Assembly: GCA_046349355.1 (NCBI GenBank)
Contig: JAXMCM010000022.1
Coordinates: forward strand, 1 to 64,000
Reading direction: 5' to 3'
Length of the DNA stretch: 64,000 nucleotides
DNA from: CALKJU01 sp046349355
Lineage (GTDB): Bacteria > Pseudomonadota > Alphaproteobacteria > Geminicoccales > Geminicoccaceae
Shown here piece by piece: positions 1-7,886 of the stretch. The translations under genes were made by a program, and so were the position numbers. Every line of letters begins with the position of its first letter. Position 1 is the stretch's first letter. The notes under the pieces were generated by a model. It did no database searches. It was not told the origin of the DNA and saw nothing but the letters and a program-made list of their open reading frames with translations.

Positions 1-67
1 GGACGCCTGCATGGCCGAGGGTGGCGCCACCGAGCCGTTCGAGGGCAAGAACCCCAAGAAGGCCTGA
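1..67 (+). CDS. Bufferin precursor-like protein (DUF2282), C-terminal end only
   Basis: Only the last 21 codons lie in the window; the frame is read from base 2 and ends at TGA 65-67. The tail contains a Cys (DACMAEGG) and a Lys-rich end (GKNPKKA). DUF2282 proteins are secreted precursors of bufferins, copper-binding RiPP metallophores whose core cysteines are converted to thiooxazoles. The assignment rests mainly on position: the next genes are DUF692 and DUF2063 proteins, the usual partners, and the DUF692 start is five bases after this stop. The tail alone is too short to prove the family. Confidence 0.55.
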   Translation, partial: DACMAEGGATEPFEGKNPKKA

Positions 68-72
68 AGCGC

Positions 73-936
73 GTGGAGCAGGGCCGTGGCGGCATCGGGC
101 CCGGCAAGGCGGGCATCGGCCTGCGTCATCCGCATGTCGGCGCGCTGATCGAGCGGCCCCCGCCGGAGCTTTCCTGGGTCGAGATCCACAGCGAGAACTA
201 CATGGCCGACGGCGGCCCGCGGCTGCGCCAGCTCGAGCTGATCCGCGAGCGCTACGCGCTGTCGCTGCACGGCGTCGGCCTGTCGCTCGGCTCGGCCGAC
301 GAGCCGGACCGGGCGCACCTCGCCCGCATCCGCCGGCTGATCGACCGCTTCGCCCCGGCGCTGGTCTCCGAGCACATCGCCTGGAGCGTCGAGGGCGGGC
401 ACTACCTCAACGACCTGTTCCCCCTTCCCTACACCGAGGAAGCGCTGGCGACGGTGGCGCGCAACATCGCCATCGCCCAGGACGCGCTGGGCTGCCGGAT
501 CCTCGTCGAGAACCCCAGCTCCTACCTGCGCTTCGTCGACAGCACGATGCCCGAGTGCCGGTTCGTCGCCGAGGTCGCCGAGCGTGCCGACTGCGGCCTC
601 CTGCTCGACGTGAACAACATCCACGTCAGCGCGCACAATCAAGGCTTCGACGTCGACGGCTACCTGGCCGCCATCCCGGCCGGGCGGGTCGGCGAGATCC
701 ATCTGGCCGGGCACGCCCGGGTCGAGGTCGACGGCCAGGTGCTGCTGATCGACGACCATGCCGGCCGGGTGATTCCCGCGGTATGGCAGCTCTACGAGCA
801 GGCGCTGGCCCGGCTGGGGCCGCGGCCGACACTGCTCGAGTGGGACAACGACATCCCGGCGCTGGACGTCCTCCTTGACGAACGGGCGCGGGCCCAGCGC
901 CGCCTCGACGGCTGCCACCATGCCCGCGCTGCGTGA
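73..936 (+). CDS. bufB: DUF692 protein, bufferin maturase (BufB/MbnB-like)
   Basis: 287 residues from a GTG start. DUF692 enzymes are TIM-barrel multinuclear-iron oxygenases; MbnB and BufB oxidise cysteines of a precursor peptide to oxazolone or thiooxazole groups. Family metal-ligand motifs are visible in order: EIHSENY (about residue 37), LHGVGLSLGS (about 70), SEHIAW, VENPSSYL, LLDVNNIHVSAHNQG (about 178) and EIHLAGH. The C-terminal LLEWDNDIP is also typical. It follows a DUF2282 precursor tail by five bases and overlaps the DUF2063 gene by 17 bases, so the three are translationally linked. Family assignment is firm; the substrate is inferred from the neighbours. Confidence 0.88.
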   Translation: MEQGRGGIGPGKAGIGLRHPHVGALIERPPPELSWVEIHSENYMADGGPRLRQLELIRERYALSLHGVGLSLGSADEPDRAHLARIRRLIDRFAPALVSEHIAWSVEGGHYLNDLFPLPYTEEALATVARNIAIAQDALGCRILVENPSSYLRFVDSTMPECRFVAEVAERADCGLLLDVNNIHVSAHNQGFDVDGYLAAIPAGRVGEIHLAGHARVEVDGQVLLIDDHAGRVIPAVWQLYEQALARLGPRPTLLEWDNDIPALDVLLDERARAQRRLDGCHHARAA

Positions 937-1663
937 GCTGCAGCGGGCGTTCGCCGATGCCGTGCGCCGCCCCGGCCCGGCCGGCGTGCTGGACCGCATC
1001 GAGCCGGCCGGCCTGACCCCGGCCCGGCGCCTCGCCATCTACCGGAACAACGTGCGGGCCTCGCTGCTGCGCGTGCTGCAGGGCAACTTCCCGGCCACCC
1101 GGCGCCGCGCCGGCGAGGGTCCGTTCGACACGGTCGCCCGCGCCTTCATCGCCGCCCGGCCGCCGCAGGCGCCGCAGCTGCACGCCTGGGGCGATGCGTT
1201 CCCGACCTTCCTTAGCAAGACCGGGCCGACCCGCGGCCGCGAGGATCTCGCCGCCCTCGCAACCCTCGAATGGGCGCGCGAGGCGGCCTACCACGCCGCC
1301 GACGCGGCGAGCCTGACAGCCGCCGACCTCGCCGCCGTGCCGATCGGGCGCTACCCGGCGCTGTGCCTGCCGCTGCATCCGACGGCGGTGCTGCTGCCGC
1401 CGCGCTGGCCGCTGTGGTCGTGGTGGGCGGGCGACGATGCCGCCGACGCGCCCGAGGCCGTGCTGGTGCTGAGGCCGGCGATGGAGGTGCTGACGCTCAG
1501 GCTGGGCCCGGGCGAGCACGCACTGCTGGCGGCCTTGCACGACGGGCTGACGCTGGCCGACGCCGCGGCGGCGGCGACGGGCGCGGAAGCTGGCCTCGAC
1601 CTCCAGGCGGTACTGGCGCGGCATCTCGCCGGCGGCACGTTCGCCGTGCCGAGCCCCGCCTGA
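920..1663 (+). CDS. bufC: DUF2063 protein, bufferin maturation partner (BufC-like)
   Basis: 247 residues from ATG 920, chosen over a TTG at 875 in the same frame because DUF2063 proteins begin close to an ALRELQRAFADA-type helix. The N-terminal domain carries the family signature ARRLAIYRNNVRASLL, then VLQGNFPA and LHAWGDAFPTFL. These proteins form a complex with DUF692 enzymes and present the precursor peptide, as MbnC does for MbnB; the old name putative DNA-binding domain is probably misleading. The gene overlaps bufB by 17 bases. No DoxX-type gene, often present in such operons, follows; the next gene is convergent cobT. Confidence 0.85.
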   Translation: MPALRELQRAFADAVRRPGPAGVLDRIEPAGLTPARRLAIYRNNVRASLLRVLQGNFPATRRRAGEGPFDTVARAFIAARPPQAPQLHAWGDAFPTFLSKTGPTRGREDLAALATLEWAREAAYHAADAASLTAADLAAVPIGRYPALCLPLHPTAVLLPPRWPLWSWWAGDDAADAPEAVLVLRPAMEVLTLRLGPGEHALLAALHDGLTLADAAAAATGAEAGLDLQAVLARHLAGGTFAVPSPA

Positions 1664-1678
1664 GCCAGGCTCAGGCGG
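1656..1678. terminator. Hairpin shared by convergent bufC and cobT ends
   Basis: A perfect 9-bp stem (CCGCCTGAG at 1656-1664 with CTCAGGCGG at 1670-1678) and a 5-base loop cover both convergent stop codons. There is no U tract on either side, so termination would rely on the hairpin alone or on Rho. The two genes are only 7 bases apart, so this is the only candidate for separating the transcripts. Confidence 0.4.
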
Positions 1679-3557
1679 CGCGGCGTCCGCGCCGGCCGCC
1701 GCCGCCGCCCTTGCTCTCCTCGGGATCGAACAGCTGGGACAGCTGCGCCAGCATGACGCCGCCCAGCTGCTCCGGATCGGAGATCGTCACGGCCCGCCGG
1801 TAGTAGCGGGTGACGTCGTGGCCGATGCCGATGGCGAGCAGCTCGACGTCCGAGCGCGTCTCGATCCAGCCGATGACCTCGCGCAGATGCTTCTCGAGGT
1901 AGTTGCCGGGATTGGCGCTCAGCGTGCTGTCGTCGACCGGGGCGCCGTCGGAGATGACCATCAGGATCTTGCGCTGCTCGGGCCGGCCCTGCAGCCGCGA
2001 GTGGGCCCAGAGGATGGCCTCGCCGTCGATGTTCTCCTTGAGCAGGCCCTCGCGCAGCATCAGGCCGAGGGCGCGGCGGGCCCGCCGCCACGGCGCGTCG
2101 GCCGGCTTGTAGACGATGTGGCGCAGGTCGTTGAGGCGGCCCGGGTTGCCGGGCTTGCCGGCGCGCAGCCAGGCCTCGCGCGACTGGCCGCCCTTCCAGG
2201 CGCGGGTGGTGAAGCCGAGGATCTCGACCTTGACCCCGCAGCGCTCGAGGGTGCGGGCGAGGATGTCGGCACTCATCGCCGCGACGGCGATCGGCCGGCC
2301 GCGCATCGACCCCGAATTGTCGATCAGGAGGCCGACCACGGTGTCGCGGAAGTCGGTCTCCTTCTCGACCTTGAAGGACAGCGGCACGGTCGGGTTGATG
2401 ATCACCCGCGGCAGCCGCGCGGTGTCGAGCAGGCCCTCGTCGAGGTCGAACTGCCAGGAGCGGGTCTGCTGCGCCAGCAGCCGTCGCTGCAGCCGGTTGG
2501 CCATCCGCCCGATCATGCCCTGGAAGCGGACCAGCGACTGGTCGAGCTGGGCGCGCAGCCGGCTGAGCTCGCTGGGCCCGCACAGCTCGTCGACCGAGAC
2601 GACCTCGTCGTACTGGGTCGCGTAGACCTTGTAAGCCAGCGATTCGCCGCCGGGCGGCAGGAACTGCGGGCGGTTCGGGCGGGTGTCCTCGCCCTCCTCC
2701 TCCTCGCCGCCGGGCTCGCTCTGCGCATCGTCGGCCGACTGGGTCTCGCCGGAGCGCTCGTCGCTCTGCTCGCCGGCCTGCTCGGTGGCCTCGCTCTGCT
2801 GCTCCTCGGCGCCCTCGGCGTCCTCGCCCTGGCCCTCGGCCTGCTGCTCGGCCGGCTGCGGCTGCTGCTCGGCGTCGCTGGAGTCGTCCTCGGGATCGCC
2901 CGACTCCGGCATCTCGGCCAGCGCCTCGCTGAGGCCGAGATGGGCCAGCATCTCGCGGACCTGGCGGGCGAAGGTCTCCTGCCGCTGCATGCAGCCGGAG
3001 AGCGGTGCCAGCTCGGCGGCGACCTGCGAATCGAGCCAGGGCCGCCAGGTCTCGAGCAGCTTGCGCTGCCCGTCGTTGAGCTCGTAGCCGGTCAGCTGCT
3101 CGCGCGAGAACAGCTCGATGACCTCGGCGACGGTGGCGTCCTGGCCCTGGTCGAGGTTGACGCCCCTGGCGCGGCGCACCCCGTCGAGATTGGCGCGCAC
3201 CCCGGCCATGTCGACGGAGCCCAGCGCCTCGACGCGCAGCTGCTCGAGGCTGTCGTAGAGCAGGGCCGCGACCTCGCCCTGCGGCGCCAGGCGCCGGTGC
3301 AGGCCGGTGTCGTGGTAGCGGACCTTCAGGGCGGCGAGGTCGCCCTCGCCGCGGACCCGGGCGATCTCCTCGGGCGCCATGTCCTGGCGCGGCGGGGCGA
3401 GGCGGACCGCGTCGGCGGCGGCGGGCGGCTGCCCGGCGCGCCGCTGCGCCCCGCCGCGGAAGCCGACGTCGAGCGACGGCTCGTGCGCCAGCGCCCGCAC
3501 CGTGGCGCTGACGGCGCGCTGGAACTCGTCCTGCTGCTGCCTCGGGTCCTGCGACAA
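1671..3557 (-). CDS. cobT: Aerobic cobaltochelatase subunit CobT
   Basis: 628 residues, close to the usual CobT length. With CobS it forms the AAA+ motor that drives CobN to insert cobalt into hydrogenobyrinate a,c-diamide in aerobic cobalamin synthesis. The N-terminal half is alpha-helical; residues about 205-285 are a low-complexity Glu/Gln/Asp-rich linker, standard for CobT. The C-terminal half is a von Willebrand A domain with an intact MIDAS motif, DNSGSMRG. The start used is TTG at 3557, aligned with the family N-terminus (FQRAVSATVRALA); no better ATG is nearby. It lies 16 bases downstream of cobS in one operon. CobN is not in the window. Confidence 0.93.
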   Translation of the reverse strand: MSQDPRQQQDEFQRAVSATVRALAHEPSLDVGFRGGAQRRAGQPPAAADAVRLAPPRQDMAPEEIARVRGEGDLAALKVRYHDTGLHRRLAPQGEVAALLYDSLEQLRVEALGSVDMAGVRANLDGVRRARGVNLDQGQDATVAEVIELFSREQLTGYELNDGQRKLLETWRPWLDSQVAAELAPLSGCMQRQETFARQVREMLAHLGLSEALAEMPESGDPEDDSSDAEQQPQPAEQQAEGQGEDAEGAEEQQSEATEQAGEQSDERSGETQSADDAQSEPGGEEEEGEDTRPNRPQFLPPGGESLAYKVYATQYDEVVSVDELCGPSELSRLRAQLDQSLVRFQGMIGRMANRLQRRLLAQQTRSWQFDLDEGLLDTARLPRVIINPTVPLSFKVEKETDFRDTVVGLLIDNSGSMRGRPIAVAAMSADILARTLERCGVKVEILGFTTRAWKGGQSREAWLRAGKPGNPGRLNDLRHIVYKPADAPWRRARRALGLMLREGLLKENIDGEAILWAHSRLQGRPEQRKILMVISDGAPVDDSTLSANPGNYLEKHLREVIGWIETRSDVELLAIGIGHDVTRYYRRAVTISDPEQLGGVMLAQLSQLFDPEESKGGGGGRRGRRAA

Positions 3558-3573
3558 GGGCGCCGGCGATCGC

Positions 3574-4554
3574 TCAGGCGTAGGCGAGGTTGGCCGCCGA
3601 CTCCGGCAGCTCGGTGCCGAAGCAGCGCTGGTAGTACTCGGCCACGATGTGGCGCTCGGCCTCGTCGCACTTGTTGAGGAACGTCACCCGGAAGGCGAAG
3701 CCGACATCGCCGAAGATGTCGGCGTTCTCGGCCCAGGTGATCACCGTCCGCGGCGACATCACGGTCGACAGGTCGCCGGCGATGAAGCCGTTGCGGGTCA
3801 GGTCGGCGAGATGGACCATCGACGAGATGGTCTTGCGCCCGGCCGGCTTGTCCCAGGACGGCGACTTGGCCAGCACGATGCGGACCTCGTCGTCGTGCGG
3901 CAGGTAGTTGAGCTGGGTGACGATGGACCAGCGGTCCATCTGGCCCTGATTGATCTGCTGGGTGCCGTGGTAGAGACCCGAGGTGTCGCCGAGGCCGACG
4001 GTGTTGGCGGTGGCGAACAGGCGGAACGACGGGTGCGCCCGGATCACCTTGTTCTGGTCGAGCAGGGTCATGCGCCCCTGGCTCTCCAGCACGCGCTGGA
4101 TGACGAACATGACGTCCGGCCGGCCGGCGTCGTACTCGTCGAACACCAGCGCCACCGGGCGCTGCAGCGCCCACGGCAGGATGCCCTCGCGGTACTCGGT
4201 GACCTGCTTGCCGTCGCGCAGGACGATCGCGTCCTTGCCGATCAGGTCGATCCGGCTGATGTGCGAGTCGAGGTTGACGCGGATGCAGGGCCAGTTGAGG
4301 CGGGCCGCGACCTGCTCGATGTGGGTCGACTTGCCGGTGCCGTGATAGCCCTGGATCATCACCCGGCGATTGTGGGCGAAGCCGGCAAGGATCGCGAGCG
4401 TGGTGTCGCGGTCGAACTGGTAGCTGGTGTCGAGGTCGGGGACGTAGTCCGTGCGCTTGCTGAAGGCGCCGACCTGCAGCGGCGAGTCGATGCCGAAGGT
4501 GTCGCGGACGGAGACCCGAATGTCCGGCCGCTCGGGCAGGTCGAGGTCGCCCAT
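3574..4554 (-). CDS. cobS: Aerobic cobaltochelatase subunit CobS (AAA+ ATPase)
   Basis: 326 residues from ATG 4554. The frame stays open to a GTG at 4605, but CobS proteins are about 330 residues and begin shortly before the conserved IRVSVRDTFGIDS, so the ATG is preferred. It has a Walker A (GYHGTGKST), a Walker B (VALVFDEYDAG) and a sensor region (LFATANTVGLGD), all typical. It hydrolyses ATP to remodel the CobN cobaltochelatase together with CobT, which follows directly. A J-domain protein gene lies 106 bases upstream on the same strand, a common alphaproteobacterial arrangement. Confidence 0.95.
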   Translation of the reverse strand: MGDLDLPERPDIRVSVRDTFGIDSPLQVGAFSKRTDYVPDLDTSYQFDRDTTLAILAGFAHNRRVMIQGYHGTGKSTHIEQVAARLNWPCIRVNLDSHISRIDLIGKDAIVLRDGKQVTEYREGILPWALQRPVALVFDEYDAGRPDVMFVIQRVLESQGRMTLLDQNKVIRAHPSFRLFATANTVGLGDTSGLYHGTQQINQGQMDRWSIVTQLNYLPHDDEVRIVLAKSPSWDKPAGRKTISSMVHLADLTRNGFIAGDLSTVMSPRTVITWAENADIFGDVGFAFRVTFLNKCDEAERHIVAEYYQRCFGTELPESAANLAYA

Positions 4555-4660
4555 CGTCACAAGTCCAGATGCCTCGGGATCCAAGGGAGGGTCTCCAACG
4601 TCCACGGCGGGCCCGGGCGTTCTGCGGCACGGGCGCGCGGGCGCACCCCGACCGTTGCGG

Positions 4661-5236
4661 TCAGGCGAACGCCCGAGTTTCCTTCAGATACCTATACGCC
4701 TCGATGATCGACTTCAACCGTTCCTCGGCGGCCTTGTCGCCGCCGTGCAGGTCGGGGTGGTTGGCCTTGGCCAGCACCTTGAACCTGGCCTTGAGCTCGG
4801 CCAGCGTGAAGCCGGCCTCGAGGCCGAGCACGGCCATCATCCGCTGGCCGGTGGTGGCGTAGCGCCCCGGCCCGCGGCCCGGCTGCGGCCCATCGTCGCC
4901 GAAGAAGCCGAACGGGTCGTGGACATGCGGCGCGTCGCGCCCGGGGGCAGTGCCGAACCGCCAGGTCGGCCGGTGCCAGGTCACGTCGGCGCGCAGGTGC
5001 TCCTCGATCTCCTGCGGCCCCATCCCGGCGAAGTAGTCCCAGCGGGCGTTGTACTCGCGGACATGGCCGAGGCACAGCCAGCGGTACTCGCGCAGCTGGT
5101 TGCGGGCGCGCGGCGCCGGGTAGTCGCCCTGCTCCGTGCAGCCCGGCCACTCGCAGGTGCAGGGCGCGGCGCGGCGACGCGGCGCCTCCCTGCGTCCCGA
5201 GCGTCCCCGGTCGCCGTCTCGTCCTGGTCCGAACAT
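4661..5236 (-). CDS. J-domain protein with N-terminal zinc-finger-like region
   Basis: 191 residues. The C-terminal 60 residues form a DnaJ J domain with the HPD motif at about 160-162 (KANHPDLHGG), which should stimulate an Hsp70 partner. It lacks the G/F, zinc-finger and substrate domains of DnaJ proper. Instead the N-terminal half has a separate Cys/His pattern, CTCEWPGC at 26-33 and LCLGH at about 54-58, that could bind a metal. The middle (about 60-130) is typical of an alphaproteobacterial J-protein family commonly encoded beside cobS. A role in cobaltochelatase folding is only inferred from location. Confidence 0.8.
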   Translation of the reverse strand: MFGPGRDGDRGRSGRREAPRRRAAPCTCEWPGCTEQGDYPAPRARNQLREYRWLCLGHVREYNARWDYFAGMGPQEIEEHLRADVTWHRPTWRFGTAPGRDAPHVHDPFGFFGDDGPQPGRGPGRYATTGQRMMAVLGLEAGFTLAELKARFKVLAKANHPDLHGGDKAAEERLKSIIEAYRYLKETRAFA

Positions 5237-5278
5237 GCGCCGACTATGCGGTGCCGGCGCCGGGCCGGCAACCCGCCC

Positions 5279-5572
5279 CTAGGTGGTGGCAGCCTGCCGG
5301 GCGGCCCATTCCGCCGGCGTCAGCGCCCTGATGGTCAGCGCGTGGATCTCCTGGCGCAGCAGCTCGGCCGCCGCGTCGAGCACGAGCCGCTGCCGGGCGA
5401 CGCGCGACAGCCCGGCGAAGGCGGCGGCGACGATCTCGACCTCGAAGTGGCTCTCGCCGCCCGGCCGCGCCCCGGCATGGCCGGCATGCGCCGCCGAGAA
5501 ATCATGGATCGCCAGGCGCTCCGGGGCGAGCCTCGCCTCGAGCGTGGCAGCAAGCCGATCGGCTACCCGCAC
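5279..5572 (-). CDS. BolA family protein
   Basis: 97 residues from a GTG at 5572, which has a GGAG sequence nine bases upstream and puts the conserved RVADRLAATLEARL at the N-terminus. An in-frame TTG at 5623 would add a non-conserved basic stretch. The BolA fold is recognisable: helix, then GGESHFEVEIVAAAF, then LSRVARQRLVLDA, then HALTIRALTPAEW near the end. BolA proteins pair with monothiol glutaredoxins in Fe-S trafficking and in some species affect morphology and biofilms. It lies 42 bases upstream of the J-domain gene on the same strand and could be cotranscribed. No glutaredoxin gene is in the window. Confidence 0.85.
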   Translation of the reverse strand: MRVADRLAATLEARLAPERLAIHDFSAAHAGHAGARPGGESHFEVEIVAAAFAGLSRVARQRLVLDAAAELLRQEIHALTIRALTPAEWAARQAATT

Positions 5573-5822
5573 CGTTGTACGCTCCGCGCGATGGTTTCGT
5601 CGCTCTCGACACCGATCCACCAAATAGTCGTTGCCGGCGCGACCACCAGATGGCTAATGGACGATGCGATCATCTAATTTGGGATCCTTCGTGGGGGCAA
5701 CTCGCTTAACGGGCTGTTTACCGTCGTCTTCTAACTTCGGGTAGAGCAGCGACCCGGGCCATCTCGGCCGGAAGCCGGCGCGACAGGTCCGACCCGTTAC
5801 GAGCGTGAGCATGGAGAACGTG

Positions 5823-6230
5823 ATGGCGATGGTGGCAAGATCCGAGGAGCGCGTCCGCGGCGGCCGGTCGCGCGCCCAGGACGTCGACCGGCATGTCGGC
5901 AACCGGATGCGCGAGCGCCGGATCATGCTGGGGCTGACCCAGCAGCAGATGGCCGAGCTGATCGGCGTCACCTACCAGCAGGCGCACAAGTACGAGAAGG
6001 GCATCAACCGGATCGCCGCCGGCCGCCTCTACACCATTGCCCAGGCGCTGGGCGTCGACGTCAGCTTCTTCTTCACCGGGCTCGGCGACGACCGCTCGTT
6101 CAAGCCGACGGCGCACCAGCGCATGCTGCTGGAGCTCGCCCGCAGCTTCACCGCGGTCCCCAGCCGCCGGCAGCAGGAAGCGCTGTGCGAGATGGCGCGC
6201 TCGCTGGCCGAGGCGGCCCATCCCGCCTGA
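5823..6230 (+). CDS. XRE-family helix-turn-helix regulator
   Basis: 135 residues from ATG 5823, preferred because GGAG lies six bases upstream; in-frame ATG 5811 and GTG 5805 are alternatives. Residues about 24-80 are a Cro/CI-type HTH (RMRERRIMLGLTQQQMAEL, then GVTYQQAHKYEKGINRI), followed by a short C-terminal helical region (ELARSFTAV). This architecture matches small alphaproteobacterial XRE regulators of the PraR/SinR-like group linked to quorum sensing, biofilm and stationary phase. Targets cannot be inferred. It is divergent from the bolA gene across 250 bases of comparatively AT-rich DNA that should hold both promoters. Confidence 0.85.
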   Translation: MAMVARSEERVRGGRSRAQDVDRHVGNRMRERRIMLGLTQQQMAELIGVTYQQAHKYEKGINRIAAGRLYTIAQALGVDVSFFFTGLGDDRSFKPTAHQRMLLELARSFTAVPSRRQQEALCEMARSLAEAAHPA

Positions 6231-6389
6231 GCCGCCGCGACGGGCGCTGGCCGGGTTGCCGGCACGGCACCTGGACCGGTGCGGGAAGCGGGAGCGGCGC
6301 GGGCAACGGGCCGGGCGGCGGACCGGCGCCGGTGCGGCGCCCTGGCAGGCAAGCCACCAGGCCCGGCGGCGCGGCCGCGGGGCCCTGGC

Positions 6390-6980
6390 TCAGGCCTTCG
6401 GAGCGACGCCACCCTCGGCGGGCACCGGCGCGTCGGGGCCGGTGTACCAGCGCGGATACTCGCGGCGGACGACGGCGCCGTCGCGGGCCAGCGCATGGCA
6501 GCTGTCGAGATGCGAGGGCGGACGGTCGCCGGCGGTGCGCGCCTTCTCGCGGGCGACGATCGGGTAGATCGTCTGGTAGGCGGTCGTGGCGACCGGGCCC
6601 AGCAGCTCGACGAGATGGGTGCAGCCCTCGACGCCGCCGAGCCGCTCGGCGATGGCGCGGCGCCAGCCCCTGCCGATGCGCAGGCCGACCAGGCGGCGGA
6701 AATTCGGCGTGATCGCCGGGCACACCGCGAACGGGGCGGCATCGGTGACGGCGACGACGTCATGCACCAGCAGGTCGTCGTCGAGGGTCAGCCGCAGCCA
6801 CATCTCGTGGATCGGCTCGCCGGCGGCGATCTCGCCGCGGTCGGCGTTGGGGAAGCCGTAGGCCTTGGTGTCCGTCAGGTGCCCCTCGATGTCCCAGAGC
6901 CCGTCGGCGCGGCGCCAGCCGCGGCAGGTGACGGCCCGGGTGTGGATCGGCTGGCGGTCGGCAACGTCCGGAAGCGGCAT
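6390..6980 (-). CDS. DUF2889 protein of unknown function
   Basis: 196 residues from ATG 6980, which has an AGAAGG ribosome-binding site upstream; the frame stays open much further but without family similarity. The conserved opening (IHTRAVTCRGWRRADGLWD) and the EGHLTDTKAYGF block define DUF2889. The family is widespread in Proteobacteria, without a known activity or visible catalytic motif. It is the last gene of a minus-strand series (trmL, hemF, ppa, CBS protein), separated from the CBS gene by 332 bases that contain a large palindrome, so it may have its own promoter. Confidence 0.8.
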   Translation of the reverse strand: MPLPDVADRQPIHTRAVTCRGWRRADGLWDIEGHLTDTKAYGFPNADRGEIAAGEPIHEMWLRLTLDDDLLVHDVVAVTDAAPFAVCPAITPNFRRLVGLRIGRGWRRAIAERLGGVEGCTHLVELLGPVATTAYQTIYPIVAREKARTAGDRPPSHLDSCHALARDGAVVRREYPRWYTGPDAPVPAEGGVAPKA

Positions 6981-7312
6981 CGGCGGCCTTCTTGCAGGAG
7001 ACGGCATCGATAGGCGCTCCAGGCCGGACGGCGCCACCCTCGCGACGGGACGGCTGCCATCGCGCCGCGCCGGGTGTCGCGGCGGCAACCCGTCAGGCGC
7101 CACGACGATTCCGCGCCGGAAACCCTGGGCTGCGACAGCCGGCGGCGGCCTGGGCGGGGATGCGGAGCCCGTCGTGCCGGCGCCGCCGGCCGGCGGCGCC
7201 GGCACTGGCCGCGGCGAACCGGCGGCGATCACGACGTTGCGGGCGGCCGGTGCCGGTCGGTTGCCGGCACGGCAGCGCCGGTCGGCCGGCGATCGCCTTC
7301 GCCGGACGAGGT
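6981..7312. other. 332-base gap between DUF2889 and CBS genes
   Basis: No convincing gene on either strand. The stretch is extremely G+C rich and dominated by CCGGC-type palindromes, including a perfect 32-bp inverted repeat listed separately. A 16-base string (GGTTGCCGGCACGGCA) near 7259-7274 also occurs near 6254-6269 in the gap on the other side of the DUF2889 gene. Confidence 0.6.
7174..7205. repeat. Perfect 32-bp GC palindrome
   Basis: Left arm 7174-7189 is the exact reverse complement of right arm 7190-7205, with no spacer and only G and C except at the outermost GTG/CAC. It can form a very stable hairpin in RNA from either strand. It lies between two minus-strand genes, where it could terminate or process the transcript; no U tract follows. 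Confidence 0.7.
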
Positions 7313-7780
7313 TCAGCCGCCGGTGGCGGCGGCGCCGGAGCCGTAGCGGTCGCCGAAGATCAGCGTTTCGGCGCTGTGCAGCTCCTCCTCGAGGGCCAGG
7401 CGGACCGCCTCGTGCAGGTCGCGGATCGAGACCATGCCGACGATCTGGCCGCCGCGCAGGACCGGCAGGTGGCGGTAGCGCCCGTCGCGCATGCGCGCCA
7501 GCGCCGCGGCCGCGGTGTCGTCGGGGGCCAGCGTCTGCGGCTCGGCGGTCATGATCTCGCCGAGCGTCGTGGCGGCCGGATCGCGGCCGGCGGCGACGAC
7601 GCGGAAGACAAGGTCGCGTTCGGTGACGATGCCGACCAGCCGCGCCCCGTCGACGACCAGCACGGCGCCGATGCGGCGCTCGCGCATCTGCTCGGCGGCA
7701 TGCCGGGCCGTGGCCTCGCGCCCGAGGCAGCAGAGGTCCTGCCGCCCGTCGATCACGTCCGGAACGATCCTGCGCTGCAT
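7313..7780 (-). CDS. Tandem CBS-domain protein
   Basis: 155 residues from ATG 7780, preceded by a GGAGGGAGG ribosome-binding site; the frame extends to 7846 without similarity. Two CBS motifs are clear: residues about 10-65 (ending IGAVLVVDGARLVGIVTERDL) and about 75-130 (YRHLPVLRGGQIVGMVSIRDL). Such stand-alone CBS pairs bind adenosine nucleotides in the cleft between motifs and act as small energy or redox sensors. No enzyme domain is attached. The gene follows ppa by 106 bases on the same strand. The partner is unknown. Confidence 0.85.
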   Translation of the reverse strand: MQRRIVPDVIDGRQDLCCLGREATARHAAEQMRERRIGAVLVVDGARLVGIVTERDLVFRVVAAGRDPAATTLGEIMTAEPQTLAPDDTAAAALARMRDGRYRHLPVLRGGQIVGMVSIRDLHEAVRLALEEELHSAETLIFGDRYGSGAAATGG

Positions 7781-7886
7781 GCCTCCCTCCACGGTAGAAC
7801 CCGCGATCAGGGCTGCAATCAGCCGGCAAGTCCGGCCGGCGGTCAAGGCCGGCGTCGCGGCGGCCGCGACGCCGGGTACAGACGGC

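Noticed and set aside
2116..3540. Several plus-strand open frames opposite cobT
   Set aside because: Leu/Glu-poor, Ser/Arg-rich wrong-frame composition opposite a firmly identified gene.
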